From assembly GCA_018823835.1 (NCBI GenBank), contig JAHJHT010000013.1:248001-312000 (forward strand): a stretch of DNA of 64,000 nt, given 5' to 3'. Position numbers and translations under genes: made by a program. The stretch comes from Alphaproteobacteria bacterium. GTDB lineage: Bacteria; Pseudomonadota; Alphaproteobacteria; Rhizobiales; Rhizobiaceae. Every line of letters begins with the position of its first letter. The first letter of the stretch is position 1. Positions 54,231 to 63,183 of the stretch are shown in pieces. Below the pieces are notes generated by a model, which was given only the letters and a program-made list of their open reading frames with translations, was not told where the DNA came from and did not search any database.

Positions 54231-54812
54231 ATGAGGATTCTCGTCCTTTACGCGCACCCGGTCGAGACGAGTTTCAACGCGGCGCTGCACCGGTTGATCG
54301 TCGAGAGGCTGACGGCTGCCGGCCACAGCGTCGACGATTGCGATCTCTACGCGGAGGATTTCGATCCGCGCCTTACCCGTGCCGAGCGGCTCGCGTATCA
54401 TGATCCGCGTGGGCCTCAAGACGCGGTCGATCCCTATGTCCGCCGCCTGCTCGACGCCGAAGCACTGGTGCTTTCCTTCCCCGTCTGGAACTACGGCTTT
54501 CCGGCCATCCTCAAAGGATTTTTCGACCGCGTGTTTCTGCCCGGCGTTTCGTTCCGGATGGTCGACGGCAAGGCGACACCCAATCTTCACAACATTCGCA
54601 AGGTTGCGGCCGTCACCACCTATGGCGGCAGCTGGTTTCGTGCGGTATTGATGGGCAATCCGCCGAAAAAGCTCGTCAGCCGCACGCTGCGCTTGACCGT
54701 GAAGCCCGGCGCACCGGTGTCCTACCTGGCGCATTATTCCATGAATCTTTCCACACCGGCGACACGCGAAAAATTCACGGCCAAGGTGGCGGCGAAAATG
54801 GACGCTTTCTGA
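54231..54812 (+). CDS. NAD(P)H-dependent flavodoxin-fold oxidoreductase (quinone reductase-like), copy 1
   Basis: 193 residues from ATG 54231 with GGAG 7 nt upstream; the longer frame to 54171 is translated repeat. RILVLYAHPVETSFNAAL is the FMN/FAD phosphate-binding start of the NQO/KefF-like flavodoxin-2 family. FPVWNYGFPAILKGFFDRVF is the active-site block, and AAVTTYGGSW follows. It shares this layout with the next gene, so the pair arose by tandem duplication. Substrate unknown; such enzymes reduce quinones, azo or nitro groups. TGATG coupling to copy 2. Confidence 0.87.
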   Translation: MRILVLYAHPVETSFNAALHRLIVERLTAAGHSVDDCDLYAEDFDPRLTRAERLAYHDPRGPQDAVDPYVRRLLDAEALVLSFPVWNYGFPAILKGFFDRVFLPGVSFRMVDGKATPNLHNIRKVAAVTTYGGSWFRAVLMGNPPKKLVSRTLRLTVKPGAPVSYLAHYSMNLSTPATREKFTAKVAAKMDAF

Positions 54813-55405
54813 TGCCACCAGTGAGGTGCCTCGTCGTTTACTGCCATCCAGTGCCGGAAAGTTTCGGTGCGGCGCTGCGCGATACGGCCGTCGCCGCGCT
54901 TTCCGATCGCGGCTGGGAGATAAGGCTGGTTGACCTCTACGCCGAAGGATTCGATCCGGTCCTCAGCGCCGAGGAACGCCGCCAGATGGATCGCGCGCCG
55001 ACCGATCCGAAACTCGCGCCTCATATCGAAAATCTCAAATGGGCACAGGCGATCCTGTTCGTTTATCCGACGTGGTGGTACGGGTTGCCGGCCATGCTGA
55101 AGGGTTGGCTCGACCGCGTCTGGGCGACCGACGTTGCCTTCAAGCTCCCGGCCGACGGCGGCCGTATCGTTTCGCTCGTCCCGCATATCGGTCATGTTGG
55201 CGTCGTCACCACTTGTGGCGCGCCGTGGTGGTGGTCGGTGATGATCGGCCAGCCGGGGCGAAAGACGATCCTGCGCGGCCTGCGGGCGCTCTGCGCTGGG
55301 CGCTGCCGAACGTTCTACCTCGCGCACTACGACATGGACCGCTCGACGGCGGAGAGCCGTGCGGCATATCTGGAGAAGGTGAAGCGCAGGCTGGCGACGT
55401 TCTAG
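54812..55405 (+). CDS. NAD(P)H-dependent flavodoxin-fold oxidoreductase, copy 2
   Basis: 197 residues. RCLVVYCHPVPESFGAAL and YPTWWYGLPAMLKGWLDRVW are the flavodoxin-2 blocks, with the family's typical WW pair that copy 1 lacks (WN). VVTTCGAPWWW replaces the VTTYGGSW of copy 1. The difference in the active-site loop suggests distinct substrates or a heteromeric pair. It ends the operon that starts at the sigma-54 promoter, unless the repeat at 54055 separates the transcripts. Convergent to the methyltransferase gene. Confidence 0.87.
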   Translation: MPPVRCLVVYCHPVPESFGAALRDTAVAALSDRGWEIRLVDLYAEGFDPVLSAEERRQMDRAPTDPKLAPHIENLKWAQAILFVYPTWWYGLPAMLKGWLDRVWATDVAFKLPADGGRIVSLVPHIGHVGVVTTCGAPWWWSVMIGQPGRKTILRGLRALCAGRCRTFYLAHYDMDRSTAESRAAYLEKVKRRLATF

Positions 55406-55423
55406 CGGGCCGTGCAGCTGTAG

Positions 55424-56200
55424 TCAGGTGCGGGCGGAGACCACCCAGACTGCTGCGTTGAGCGAGACCGCGGCAGGGTCGCCAAGTTCGGCCAGTGCCG
55501 CTTTCACGCGGGGCTCGGCCTCTCCACGCAGCTGCGGGTTCTCGCGCAAGATCCTGCCGAGCGGCCCGACCTTCATGAGCACGGCGAGCATGGCATCGAT
55601 GCCGCCGCTCGAAACCTTCACATCATGGGGCTTGACGGCAATATCCCGAAAGCCGGCGGCCTCCAGGATTTTCCGGATGTGCCCGGGGTCGGCGAAGCTG
55701 AAAGGCGTTGGGTCGAGGCGGTCCTCCAGTCCGGCCGCGAGCAGCGGCAGCAGGTCGAGTTCGTTTTCCTCCAGCGCACGCCAGCAGACGAAGGCCAGCC
55801 GGCCGCCCGGTTTCATCATGCGGTGGAAATTCGCGAAGGCGGCGGCAGGATCGGCGAAGGCCATGACGCCGAAGCGCGAGAACAGGCAATCGAACCTGCG
55901 GTCGGGCTGGGCGAGGGTCTGGGCATCGGCTTCGATGAAATTCACTCCGCCCCGCCCGGCTCCCCGGCGGCGTGCGACGTCGAGAACGAGCGGCGCGATG
56001 TCGACGCCGGTGACCCTGCCTGCCGGCCCGACCCGCTCCGCGAGTTGCAAGACCGACTGACCGGCGCCGCAGCCGATATCGAGAACCGCGTTTCCCGTGC
56101 CGGGCGCCAGCGCCTCGATGGCAAGAAGGCCGAGCGGCGAGAGCTGCAGGTCGAGGAGGTCCGCCACCTCGACCCAGGCCCTGGCGGCGAGATCCCGCAT
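55424..56200 (-). CDS. Class I SAM-dependent methyltransferase
   Basis: 258 residues. Motif I is VLDIGCGAGQSVLQLAERVG, the acidic loop is VTGVDIAPLVLDVARRR, and motif IV region is FDCLFSRFGVMAFADPAAAF; MMKPGGRLAFVCWR follows. Substrate not identifiable. It is the last gene of the minus-strand run containing the FAD-GcvT dehydrogenases, 13 bp after the second of them, so it may act on a methylated amine or on a product of that pathway. Confidence 0.85.
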   Translation of the reverse strand: MRDLAARAWVEVADLLDLQLSPLGLLAIEALAPGTGNAVLDIGCGAGQSVLQLAERVGPAGRVTGVDIAPLVLDVARRRGAGRGGVNFIEADAQTLAQPDRRFDCLFSRFGVMAFADPAAAFANFHRMMKPGGRLAFVCWRALEENELDLLPLLAAGLEDRLDPTPFSFADPGHIRKILEAAGFRDIAVKPHDVKVSSGGIDAMLAVLMKVGPLGRILRENPQLRGEAEPRVKAALAELGDPAAVSLNAAVWVVSART

Positions 56201-56213
56201 CCTTCGGCCGCGC

Positions 56214-58658
56214 CTAGGCGCGCACCCTTTCCGCCTTCGGGTCGTACATCGGCTTCAAAGAGGCCTCGGCGGCATGGCGCTCGCCAGCGATCTCGATCTC
56301 GTAGGAAGAAGCAAGCACATCGGCTTCGCCTTCGCCCTTGCAGGGCACGTAGCCGAGGCCGATGGCACCGCCGAGGTGGTGGCCATAATTGCCCGAGGTG
56401 ATGGTGCCGACGATTTGGCCGTCGCGGACGATCGCCTCGTTGTGGAAGAGCAGCGGCTCGGGATCACGCAGGCGGAACTGCACCAGCCGCCGCTCCAGCC
56501 CCTTTTCGCGCTTCCTCAGCACGGCGTCGCGGCCGAGAAAATCGCCCTTGCCGGTCTTCACAGCGAAGCCGAGGCCGGCCTCCAGCACATGGTCCTCGTC
56601 GGTGATGTCGTGACCAAAATGCCGGAACGCCTTTTCGATGCGGCAGGAATCGAGCGCGTGCAGGCCGCAGAGTTTCAGGCCCAAGTCGGCGCCGGCTTCC
56701 TCGATGGCCTCGAAGACGTGGGCGGTCTGGTCGGTCGGCACATAGAGCTCCCAGCCGAGTTCGCCGACATAGGTGACGCGGTGGGCGCGCGCGAGCCCCA
56801 TGCCGATCTCGACTTGCTGGAACGTGCCGAACGGGTTGGTTTCGTTGGAGAAATCGTTCGGACTCACCTTCTGAATCAGGTCGCGCGAGTGCGGTCCCAT
56901 GAGGCAGAGCACGCTTTCGGAGGCCGTCACGTCGGTGATGACGGCGAAGGCGTCGCCGACATGCCTTCTGAGCCAAGCGAGGTCGCGCTGCAGCGTGGCG
57001 CCGGGCACCACGGCGAGGAATGCCGTTTCCGACAGGCGGCTGACGGTGAGGTCGCTCTCTATGCCACCGCGGACGTTCAGCATCTGCGTGTAGACGATCC
57101 TGCCGGGCGCCACATCGAGATCGTTGGCGCAGAGTTTTTGCAGAAAGGCCAGTGCGTCGCGGCCCTCGATGCGGATCTTGCCGAAGGAGGTCATGTCGAA
57201 CAGGCCGACGCCGTTTCGAACCGCCAGGTGTTCGTCGCGGTTGTTGTCGAACCAGTTCTGCCGCTTCCACGAGTAGCGGTATTCGCGCTCCTGGCCTTCC
57301 CCGGCGAACCAGTTGGCGCGCTCCCAGCCGGCGACTTCGCCGAACACCGCGCCGCGCGCCTTCAGATGCTCGTGCAGCGGCGAGCGGCGCACGCCGCGCG
57401 CCGAGGCCATCTGGCGGTAGGGAAAATGGTCGGCGTAGAGCAGGCCGAGCGTCTCGGTCACCCGCGCCTTCAGATAGGAGCGGTTCTTCTGGAACGGCTG
57501 GGTGCGGCGGATGTCGACTTCCCAGAGGTCGAAGGGCGCTTCGCCGTCGTTGATCCACTGGGCCAGCGCCATGCCGGCGCCGCCCGACGAGACGATGCCG
57601 ATCGAATTGTAGCCGGTCGCCATCCAGTAGCCGGCCAGTTCCGGCGCCTCGCCGAGATAGTAGCGGTCGTCGGGCGTAAAGCTCTCGGGCCCGTTGAAGA
57701 AGGTATGGATGCCGGCGGTCGCCAGCATCGGCATGCGGTTGACGCCCATTTCGAGGATCGGCTCGAAATGGTCCATATCCTCGGGCAGCTGGTCGAAGCA
57801 GAAATCCTCCGAAATGCCGTTCATGCCCCAGGGTTTTGCAACCGGCTCGAAGGCGCCGAGCATCATCTTGCCGGCGTCTTCCTTGTAGTAGGCGCATTCG
57901 TCGGGCACGCGCAGCACCGGCAGGCGGCCGAGGCCGGGGATCGCCTCGGTGACGAGATAGAAGTGCTCGCAGGCATGCAGCGGGATCGAGACACCCGACT
58001 TCGCGCCGAGCTCGCGCGCCCACATGCCGGCGCAGTTGATGACGATGTCGGTGTCGATGGTGCCTTCCTCGCCGCCCTGCGCCCAGGACACGCCGCTGAC
58101 GCGGCCGTCCTTCTGGTGAACGGCGGTGACCTTGACGCCCTCGACGATTCTTGCGCCGCGCTGGCGGGCGCCCTTGGCGAGCGCCATGGCGATGTTGGCC
58201 GGGTCGCACTGGCCGTCGAGCGGCAGGTGTACGGCGCCGACCACGCCGTCGGTGTTGAGATGCGGATACATCTGCTTGACCTCGGCGGGCGAGATCTCGC
58301 GCACGTCAACGTCGAAGGCGCGCGCCACCGTCGCCTGGCGGTAGAGCTCGTGCTTGCGCTCCTCGGTCAGCGCCACCGAGATCGAGCCGACCTGGCGCAT
58401 GCCGGTGGCAACACCGGTCTCTTCCTCAAGTCGGACGTAGAGGTCGGCCGAATATTTCGCCAGCCGCGTCATGTTCTGCGAGCCGCGCAGCTGGCCGATC
58501 AGGCCGGCGGCATGCCAGGTCGTGCCCGACGTCAGCTGCTTGCGCTCCAGGAGCACGATGTCGGTCCAGCCGAGCTTTGCCAGGTGATAGGCGACCGAGC
58601 AGCCGGATACGCCGCCGCCGATGATGACGGCGCGGGCCCTCTTGGGAAGTTCTACCAT
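56214..58658 (-). CDS. FAD-dependent oxidoreductase-GcvT fusion (dimethylglycine/sarcosine dehydrogenase-like), copy 2
   Basis: 814 residues. The FAD Rossmann motif is VIIGGGVSGCSVAYHL. SGTTWHAAGL carries the histidine that binds FAD covalently in dimethylglycine dehydrogenase. The DAO domain occupies about 1-380, an FAO_M linker about 380-430, and a GcvT folate-type domain the C-terminal half (GKIRIEGRDALAFLQKLCAND ... RVTYVGELGWELYVP). The family oxidises N-methyl groups and passes one-carbon units to tetrahydrofolate. It is a paralogue of the protein at 59921-62371. Confidence 0.9.
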   Translation of the reverse strand: MVELPKRARAVIIGGGVSGCSVAYHLAKLGWTDIVLLERKQLTSGTTWHAAGLIGQLRGSQNMTRLAKYSADLYVRLEEETGVATGMRQVGSISVALTEERKHELYRQATVARAFDVDVREISPAEVKQMYPHLNTDGVVGAVHLPLDGQCDPANIAMALAKGARQRGARIVEGVKVTAVHQKDGRVSGVSWAQGGEEGTIDTDIVINCAGMWARELGAKSGVSIPLHACEHFYLVTEAIPGLGRLPVLRVPDECAYYKEDAGKMMLGAFEPVAKPWGMNGISEDFCFDQLPEDMDHFEPILEMGVNRMPMLATAGIHTFFNGPESFTPDDRYYLGEAPELAGYWMATGYNSIGIVSSGGAGMALAQWINDGEAPFDLWEVDIRRTQPFQKNRSYLKARVTETLGLLYADHFPYRQMASARGVRRSPLHEHLKARGAVFGEVAGWERANWFAGEGQEREYRYSWKRQNWFDNNRDEHLAVRNGVGLFDMTSFGKIRIEGRDALAFLQKLCANDLDVAPGRIVYTQMLNVRGGIESDLTVSRLSETAFLAVVPGATLQRDLAWLRRHVGDAFAVITDVTASESVLCLMGPHSRDLIQKVSPNDFSNETNPFGTFQQVEIGMGLARAHRVTYVGELGWELYVPTDQTAHVFEAIEEAGADLGLKLCGLHALDSCRIEKAFRHFGHDITDEDHVLEAGLGFAVKTGKGDFLGRDAVLRKREKGLERRLVQFRLRDPEPLLFHNEAIVRDGQIVGTITSGNYGHHLGGAIGLGYVPCKGEGEADVLASSYEIEIAGERHAAEASLKPMYDPKAERVRA

Positions 58659-58737
58659 CGGCTCTCGGTGCTCCGGAAAGAGGGGCCCTCGGCCGGCACG
58701 GCCAAAGTCGCGGCCGGGCGAGGGGAGTGTTGAACGA

Positions 58738-59919
58738 TCATGCGGCCTTGCTGCGGTAGGCCGAGGCGAAGCGGCGCAGCCGCGCCGCCGCTTCCAGCAG
58801 GATGCCGTCGGGCTGGCAGAGGCTGATGCGGATGTGGCCGGCAGCGGCCTCGCCGAAGCTTGAGCCGGGCATGACCCCTACCTTCTCGCCGTCGAGCAGG
58901 CCCCAGGCGAATTTCTCGTCGTCGGGCTCGATCGCCGAGACGTCGAGCATGACATACATGCCGCCCTCAGAGCCGCGCACCGTGAACTCGTTGGCGCCCC
59001 TGATGGCGTCGAGGAAGAGTTTTCGGCGGCCGTTGTAGATGCCGGCGATCTGTTCGACGCCATAGTCGTTTTCCAGCGCCTCGGCGGCGGCGCGCGAGAC
59101 GAAGTCGGTCAGGCCGTAGGTGGTCACGAGATTGAGGCTGGTCAGCTGCGTGATCATGCTCTCGGGTCCGGTCAGCCAGCCGATACGCCAGCCGGTCATG
59201 CCGTGGCTCTTCGACATCGAGTTGATGACCAGTGTGCGCTCGGCCATGCCGGGCAGGGCGCGCGGCGAGACGTGATGGCCCTCGGCGAGCGCCCAGTAGA
59301 CCTCGTCCGACAGCAGCCACAGGTCGCGTTCGACGCAGAGGCGGGCGATGCCTTCCAGGCTCTCGCGCGAATAGATCGCGCCGGTCGGGTTGTTCGGTGT
59401 GTTGAGCAGGATGGCCCTGGTGTTGGGCCTCAGCGCCTTCTCGATCGCGTCGGCGCGCGGCTGGAAGCCGTCGGCGGCATCGGCCTCGACGACGGTGAAG
59501 TCGGCCTCGGCGGCGCGGAAGGTGCCCGGATAGGTGGCGTAATAGGGCGCCACGACCACCGCGTGATCGCCCTTGTCGAGGGTGCCCTGCACGGCGGCAT
59601 AGAGCGCCAGCTGGCCGCCCGGCGTGGCGATGATGTTGTTTGCACCCGTCTCGACACCGGTGCAGCGGGTCGAGATCCTCGCCATCGCCGCGCGCAGGCA
59701 CGGGATGCCGGGCAGCTGCGTGTAGTGGTGGTAGCCCGCCCGCACGGCGCGGACGCAGGCCTCGACGGTTTCGGACGGGGAGTCGAAATCGTGGTCGCCG
59801 ACCGACAGCATGATGATGTCTTCGCCGGCTTCCTTGCGGGTCATGGCGGCGAAGTGAACCTCCCAGCCATCCTTGCCGGAGTGCAGGATGCCGGAGAGTC
59901 GGTTCGAGGGTTTCGGCAT
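58738..59919 (-). CDS. PLP-dependent class I/II aminotransferase
   Basis: 393 residues, fold type I. LSVGDHDFDSPSET, TPGGQLALYAAVQ, LLNTPNNPTGAIYS and the PLP lysine K237 in INSMSKSHGMTGWRIGW are clear, and the final arginine is in GHIRISLCQP. It resembles aspartate/aromatic-type aminotransferases; substrate unknown. It sits between two FAD-GcvT genes, with only one base between its start and the stop of the upstream dehydrogenase, so it should act on the same substrate family. Confidence 0.92.
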   Translation of the reverse strand: MPKPSNRLSGILHSGKDGWEVHFAAMTRKEAGEDIIMLSVGDHDFDSPSETVEACVRAVRAGYHHYTQLPGIPCLRAAMARISTRCTGVETGANNIIATPGGQLALYAAVQGTLDKGDHAVVVAPYYATYPGTFRAAEADFTVVEADAADGFQPRADAIEKALRPNTRAILLNTPNNPTGAIYSRESLEGIARLCVERDLWLLSDEVYWALAEGHHVSPRALPGMAERTLVINSMSKSHGMTGWRIGWLTGPESMITQLTSLNLVTTYGLTDFVSRAAAEALENDYGVEQIAGIYNGRRKLFLDAIRGANEFTVRGSEGGMYVMLDVSAIEPDDEKFAWGLLDGEKVGVMPGSSFGEAAAGHIRISLCQPDGILLEAAARLRRFASAYRSKAA

Positions 59920-59920
59920 T

Positions 59921-62371
59921 CTAGGCTCTCAATCTCTCGTTCTTGGCGTCCCACATCGGCTCATCCGGCTGGACGGTGACCGGAAAGCGCTCGCCGAAAA
60001 TCTCGACTTCGAGTTTCGTGCCGGGTTCGGCGAGATCGGCGCGGAGCATGCCGAGCGCAATCGATTTGTCCAGCCGGTAGCCGAAGCCTCCTGACGTCGT
60101 CTCGCCGACGACCTTGCCGTCGTGCCAGAGCGTCGACATGTAGGGCGCGTCGTGCTCGCCGGCGTCGACCGCGAGCGTCACGAAGCGCTTCTTGACGCCC
60201 TGCTGCTTCTCGCTGAGGAGTGCTGCCTTGCCGCGGAAGGCGGGCTTGTCCCATTTGACGAAACGGTCGAGCCCGCCCTGCAGGATGGTGTAGTCGGTCG
60301 ACAGGTCGCCCTTCCAGGCGCGGTAGCCCTTTTCCAACCGGAGCGCATTCAGCGCGAACATGCCGAAGGGTTTCAGCCCGTGCTTTTGGCCCGCCTCCCA
60401 GACGGCGTCGAAAACCGTGGCCGTGTCGGCGACTTTCGTGTGTATCTCCCAGCCGAGTTCACCGGCGAAGGAGACCCGCAGGAGCTTTGCCCAGCGTCCG
60501 GCAATGGTGGTCTCCTGATGCGTCAGCCAGGGCATGGAGAGGTCGGCATCGCACACCTCGGCGAGGATTTTCCGCGAATTGGGCCCGGAGAGGATCTGCG
60601 TCGCGTATTCCTCGGTGCGGTCGACCAGCGTGAAGCCGGCATTGTCGGGCATATGCGACTTCAGCCATTCGAAATCGTGCCACTGCGCCGCCGCGGCGGT
60701 GATCAGCGTCATCAGGTTTTCTTCGTGGCGCACGATCGACATCTCGGTGACGATGCGGCCGCCCTCGTCGGCGAAATAGGCAAGGCCGATACGGCCGACT
60801 TTAGGCACGAGGCCGGTGATCTGCTCTGCAAGCCAGTCGGCAGCACCCGGACCCTCGAGGTTGAAACGCGAGAAGCCGGGCAGGTCGAGAATGCCGGCGG
60901 CATCGCGCACGGCGAGACATTCCTCGCGCACGCGCTTCTCCCATGGACCTGAGCGGGCGAAGGTCTGGGTCGATTCCTCCGAGGTGTCGTCGCCCGGCTT
61001 TGCATACCAGGTGGCGCGCTCCCAGCCGTTATAGGCGTTGAACTGCGCTCCCAGCGCCTTGATGCGGTCGTGGATCGGCGACAGCTTCATGTCGCGGCCG
61101 GCCGGCCAGGCGTGGTGGGGGAAATGGATCGCGTATTCGTGGCCGTAGACCTCCATGCCCTTGGCGACGCAATAGTCCGGGTCCGACGCAAAGGCGGTGA
61201 AGCGGCGCGGGTCGCAGGACCACATGTCCCACTCGGTCTGTCCCCCCGTCACCCATTCGGCGAGCACCTTGCCGGCGCCGCCGCCTTGCGCGATGCCGAA
61301 GGTGAAGACGCAGGCTTCGAAGGCGTTCGGCACGCCCGGCATCGGGCCGATCAGCGGGTTGCCGTCCGGCGTGTAGGGGATCGGGCCGTTGATGACCTTG
61401 GACAGGCCGGCGGTGCCGAGGATCGGCACGCGGGCAATGGCGTCGTTGAGGTAGTGCTCCAGCCGGTCGAGGTCGTCGGGAAACAGCTGGAATGAGAAAT
61501 CCTCCGGCATCGGGTCGTTGTGGCCGGCCCAGTGCGCGCGGCAATTGCGCTCGTAGGGGCCGAGATTCATGCCGTTCTTCTCCTGCCGCAGATAGTAGGA
61601 GGTATCGACGTCGCGCAGCAGCGGCAGTTTCTTCCCTGCCTCCCTGGACCAGGCGGCGAGTTCGGGGATTTCCTCGAACAGGATGTACTGGTGGCTCATC
61701 ACCATCATCGGCACGTTCCGGCCGAACAGTCTTCCGACCTCCGCGGCGCGGTAGCCGGCGGCATTGACGACGTATTCGCAGCGAATCTCGCCTTCCGGGG
61801 TGGCGATGATCCATTCGCCGTTTTCGCGCCGCGCCCCGGTCACCGGGCAGAAGCGGACGATCCTGGCGCCCATGTCGCGGGCGCCCTTGGCGAGCGCCTG
61901 GGTGAGCTGCGCGGGATCGATGTCGCCGTCATTGGGGTCGTAGAGCGCACCCTTCAGGTCATGCGTCTCGATGAAAGGATAGCGCAACCTGATGGCGTCG
62001 GCGCCGATGACGTCGATATCCATGCCCTGGTAGCGGCCCATGCCCTTGGCGCGTTCGAATTCCTGCATGCGCTCCTTCGTGTGGGCAAGGCGCAGCGAGC
62101 CGGTGACGTGGTAGTTCATAGGGTAATCGACCGCCTCGGCGAGGCCGCGATAGAGCTCGGTCGAGTAGCGCTGCATGTTCATCAGCGACCAGGAGGACGA
62201 GAAGGTCGGCACGTTGCCGGCGGCGTGCCAGGTGGAGCCCGAGGTCAGCTCGTTCTTTTCCAGGAGCACGCAGTCGGTCCAGCCGGCCTTGGCCAGATGG
62301 TAGAGCGCCGAGACGCCGACCGCGCCGCCGCCGATGATGACGACCCGCGCCGTCGAAGGAATTCCAGCCAT
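59921..62371 (-). CDS. FAD-dependent oxidoreductase-GcvT fusion, copy 1
   Basis: 816 residues from ATG 62371 (MAGIPSTARVV). FAD motif VVIIGGGAVGVSALYHL, covalent-FAD histidine in SGSTWHAAGN, DAO domain, then GcvT domain (FNLEGPGAADWLAEQITG ... RVSFAGELGWEIHTK). Compared with copy 2 the early loop reads NVPTFSSSWSLMNMQ instead of LIGQLRGSQNMTR, so substrate specificity probably differs. The frame open to 62758 is an extension antisense-free but without homology and crosses the XRE gene end. It is the first metabolic gene after the XRE-cupin regulator. Confidence 0.9.
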   Translation of the reverse strand: MAGIPSTARVVIIGGGAVGVSALYHLAKAGWTDCVLLEKNELTSGSTWHAAGNVPTFSSSWSLMNMQRYSTELYRGLAEAVDYPMNYHVTGSLRLAHTKERMQEFERAKGMGRYQGMDIDVIGADAIRLRYPFIETHDLKGALYDPNDGDIDPAQLTQALAKGARDMGARIVRFCPVTGARRENGEWIIATPEGEIRCEYVVNAAGYRAAEVGRLFGRNVPMMVMSHQYILFEEIPELAAWSREAGKKLPLLRDVDTSYYLRQEKNGMNLGPYERNCRAHWAGHNDPMPEDFSFQLFPDDLDRLEHYLNDAIARVPILGTAGLSKVINGPIPYTPDGNPLIGPMPGVPNAFEACVFTFGIAQGGGAGKVLAEWVTGGQTEWDMWSCDPRRFTAFASDPDYCVAKGMEVYGHEYAIHFPHHAWPAGRDMKLSPIHDRIKALGAQFNAYNGWERATWYAKPGDDTSEESTQTFARSGPWEKRVREECLAVRDAAGILDLPGFSRFNLEGPGAADWLAEQITGLVPKVGRIGLAYFADEGGRIVTEMSIVRHEENLMTLITAAAAQWHDFEWLKSHMPDNAGFTLVDRTEEYATQILSGPNSRKILAEVCDADLSMPWLTHQETTIAGRWAKLLRVSFAGELGWEIHTKVADTATVFDAVWEAGQKHGLKPFGMFALNALRLEKGYRAWKGDLSTDYTILQGGLDRFVKWDKPAFRGKAALLSEKQQGVKKRFVTLAVDAGEHDAPYMSTLWHDGKVVGETTSGGFGYRLDKSIALGMLRADLAEPGTKLEVEIFGERFPVTVQPDEPMWDAKNERLRA

Positions 62372-62405
62372 TTCTTCTCCCAATCCTGCCGTCGGGCAGG
62401 CAATT

Positions 62406-62996
62406 CTAGTAGACGGGTGGCGACACGACCCAGATGATGACCGCCGGCTCGGCATGCGGGTTCTTCCAGCGGAACGGCTTGCCCGCGAAGCGGAAACTGT
62501 CGCCCTCGGCGAGGTGATGCCAGACACCGTCGATCTCGATGTCGAAGCGCCCGGACGCCACGTAGCCGGCCTCCTCGGTCTGGCGCAGCGCGGTTTCCGA
62601 AAGCGCCGCGCCGGGCGCGAATTCCGAGCGCAGCATCTCGAAACTGCCGCCAAGATCGGGCGAGAGCAATTCCTCCACCAGCCCGGATTCGCTGGTACCA
62701 AGCGAACGCCGCCGGGCGCCGCGAACCACAACGCCGCGTTCGCTGTCCTCGGCCTCATGGCCGAAGAACAGGCTGACCGGCACGCCGAAGACCTCGGCGA
62801 AGGCGCGCAGGTCGCCGAGCGAGGGAATCGACAGGCCGCGCTCGACTTGGCTCAGCCAGCCGACGGAGCGCTTCAGCCTGGCGCCGATCTCGGCAAGCGT
62901 CAGTCCGCGCGCCTTGCGCAGCGCGCGCAGGTCGCGTGCCAGGATCTGGTCGCCATCAAGGCCGTGCGCCGGTGAGAATGATGCGGACTCGGGCAA
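62406..62996 (-). CDS. XRE-family regulator with C-terminal cupin
   Basis: 196 residues. The helix-turn-helix is at about 17-73 (LRALRKARGLTLAEIGARL...VGWLSQVERGLSIPSL) and a cupin_2 sensor domain at about 115-192 (YVASGRFDIEIDGVWHHLAEGDSFRF). This class often senses the substrate of adjacent catabolic genes, for example polyamine or amino-acid use. It is the first gene of the minus-strand operon, 34 bp ahead of the FAD-GcvT gene, and faces the nitroreductase across a gap with two similar dyads that are its likely operators. Confidence 0.92.
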   Translation of the reverse strand: MPESASFSPAHGLDGDQILARDLRALRKARGLTLAEIGARLKRSVGWLSQVERGLSIPSLGDLRAFAEVFGVPVSLFFGHEAEDSERGVVVRGARRRSLGTSESGLVEELLSPDLGGSFEMLRSEFAPGAALSETALRQTEEAGYVASGRFDIEIDGVWHHLAEGDSFRFAGKPFRWKNPHAEPAVIIWVVSPPVY

Positions 62997-63009
62997 AAGG
63001 GCGGGTCCC

Positions 63010-63073
63010 GTGAAAAAATCGATTGGAATTTCACGAGAGCGCAGGCGGTTGAAAAAATCAAGTTCCTTTTCAC
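63010..63073. promoter_or_regulatory. Two tandem dyads in the XRE-cupin / nitroreductase divergent gap
   Basis: Box 1 (63010-63034): GTGAAAAAATC...TTTCAC. Box 2 (63048-63073): GTTGAAAAAATC...TTTTCAC. Both contain TGAAAAAATC on the left and TTTCAC on the right, starting 38 bp apart, so they lie on nearly the same DNA face every 3.6 turns. They are likely binding sites for the adjacent XRE regulator. Confidence 0.6.
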
Positions 63074-63183
63074 CCGCGCGGGAAGATTTACTTGCCCCTC
63101 AGTTGGTGACAGTGCAAAGGCTGTGAGCGTATGCGGCCTTTGGCTTGGGCACGGTCGCAATAGCCGTACCCGGGCGGGGAAAT

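Noticed and set aside
56097..58733. 878-codon plus-strand open frame opposite the FAD-GcvT gene
   Set aside because: Antisense shadow of a confidently identified protein; no motif and no ribosome site.
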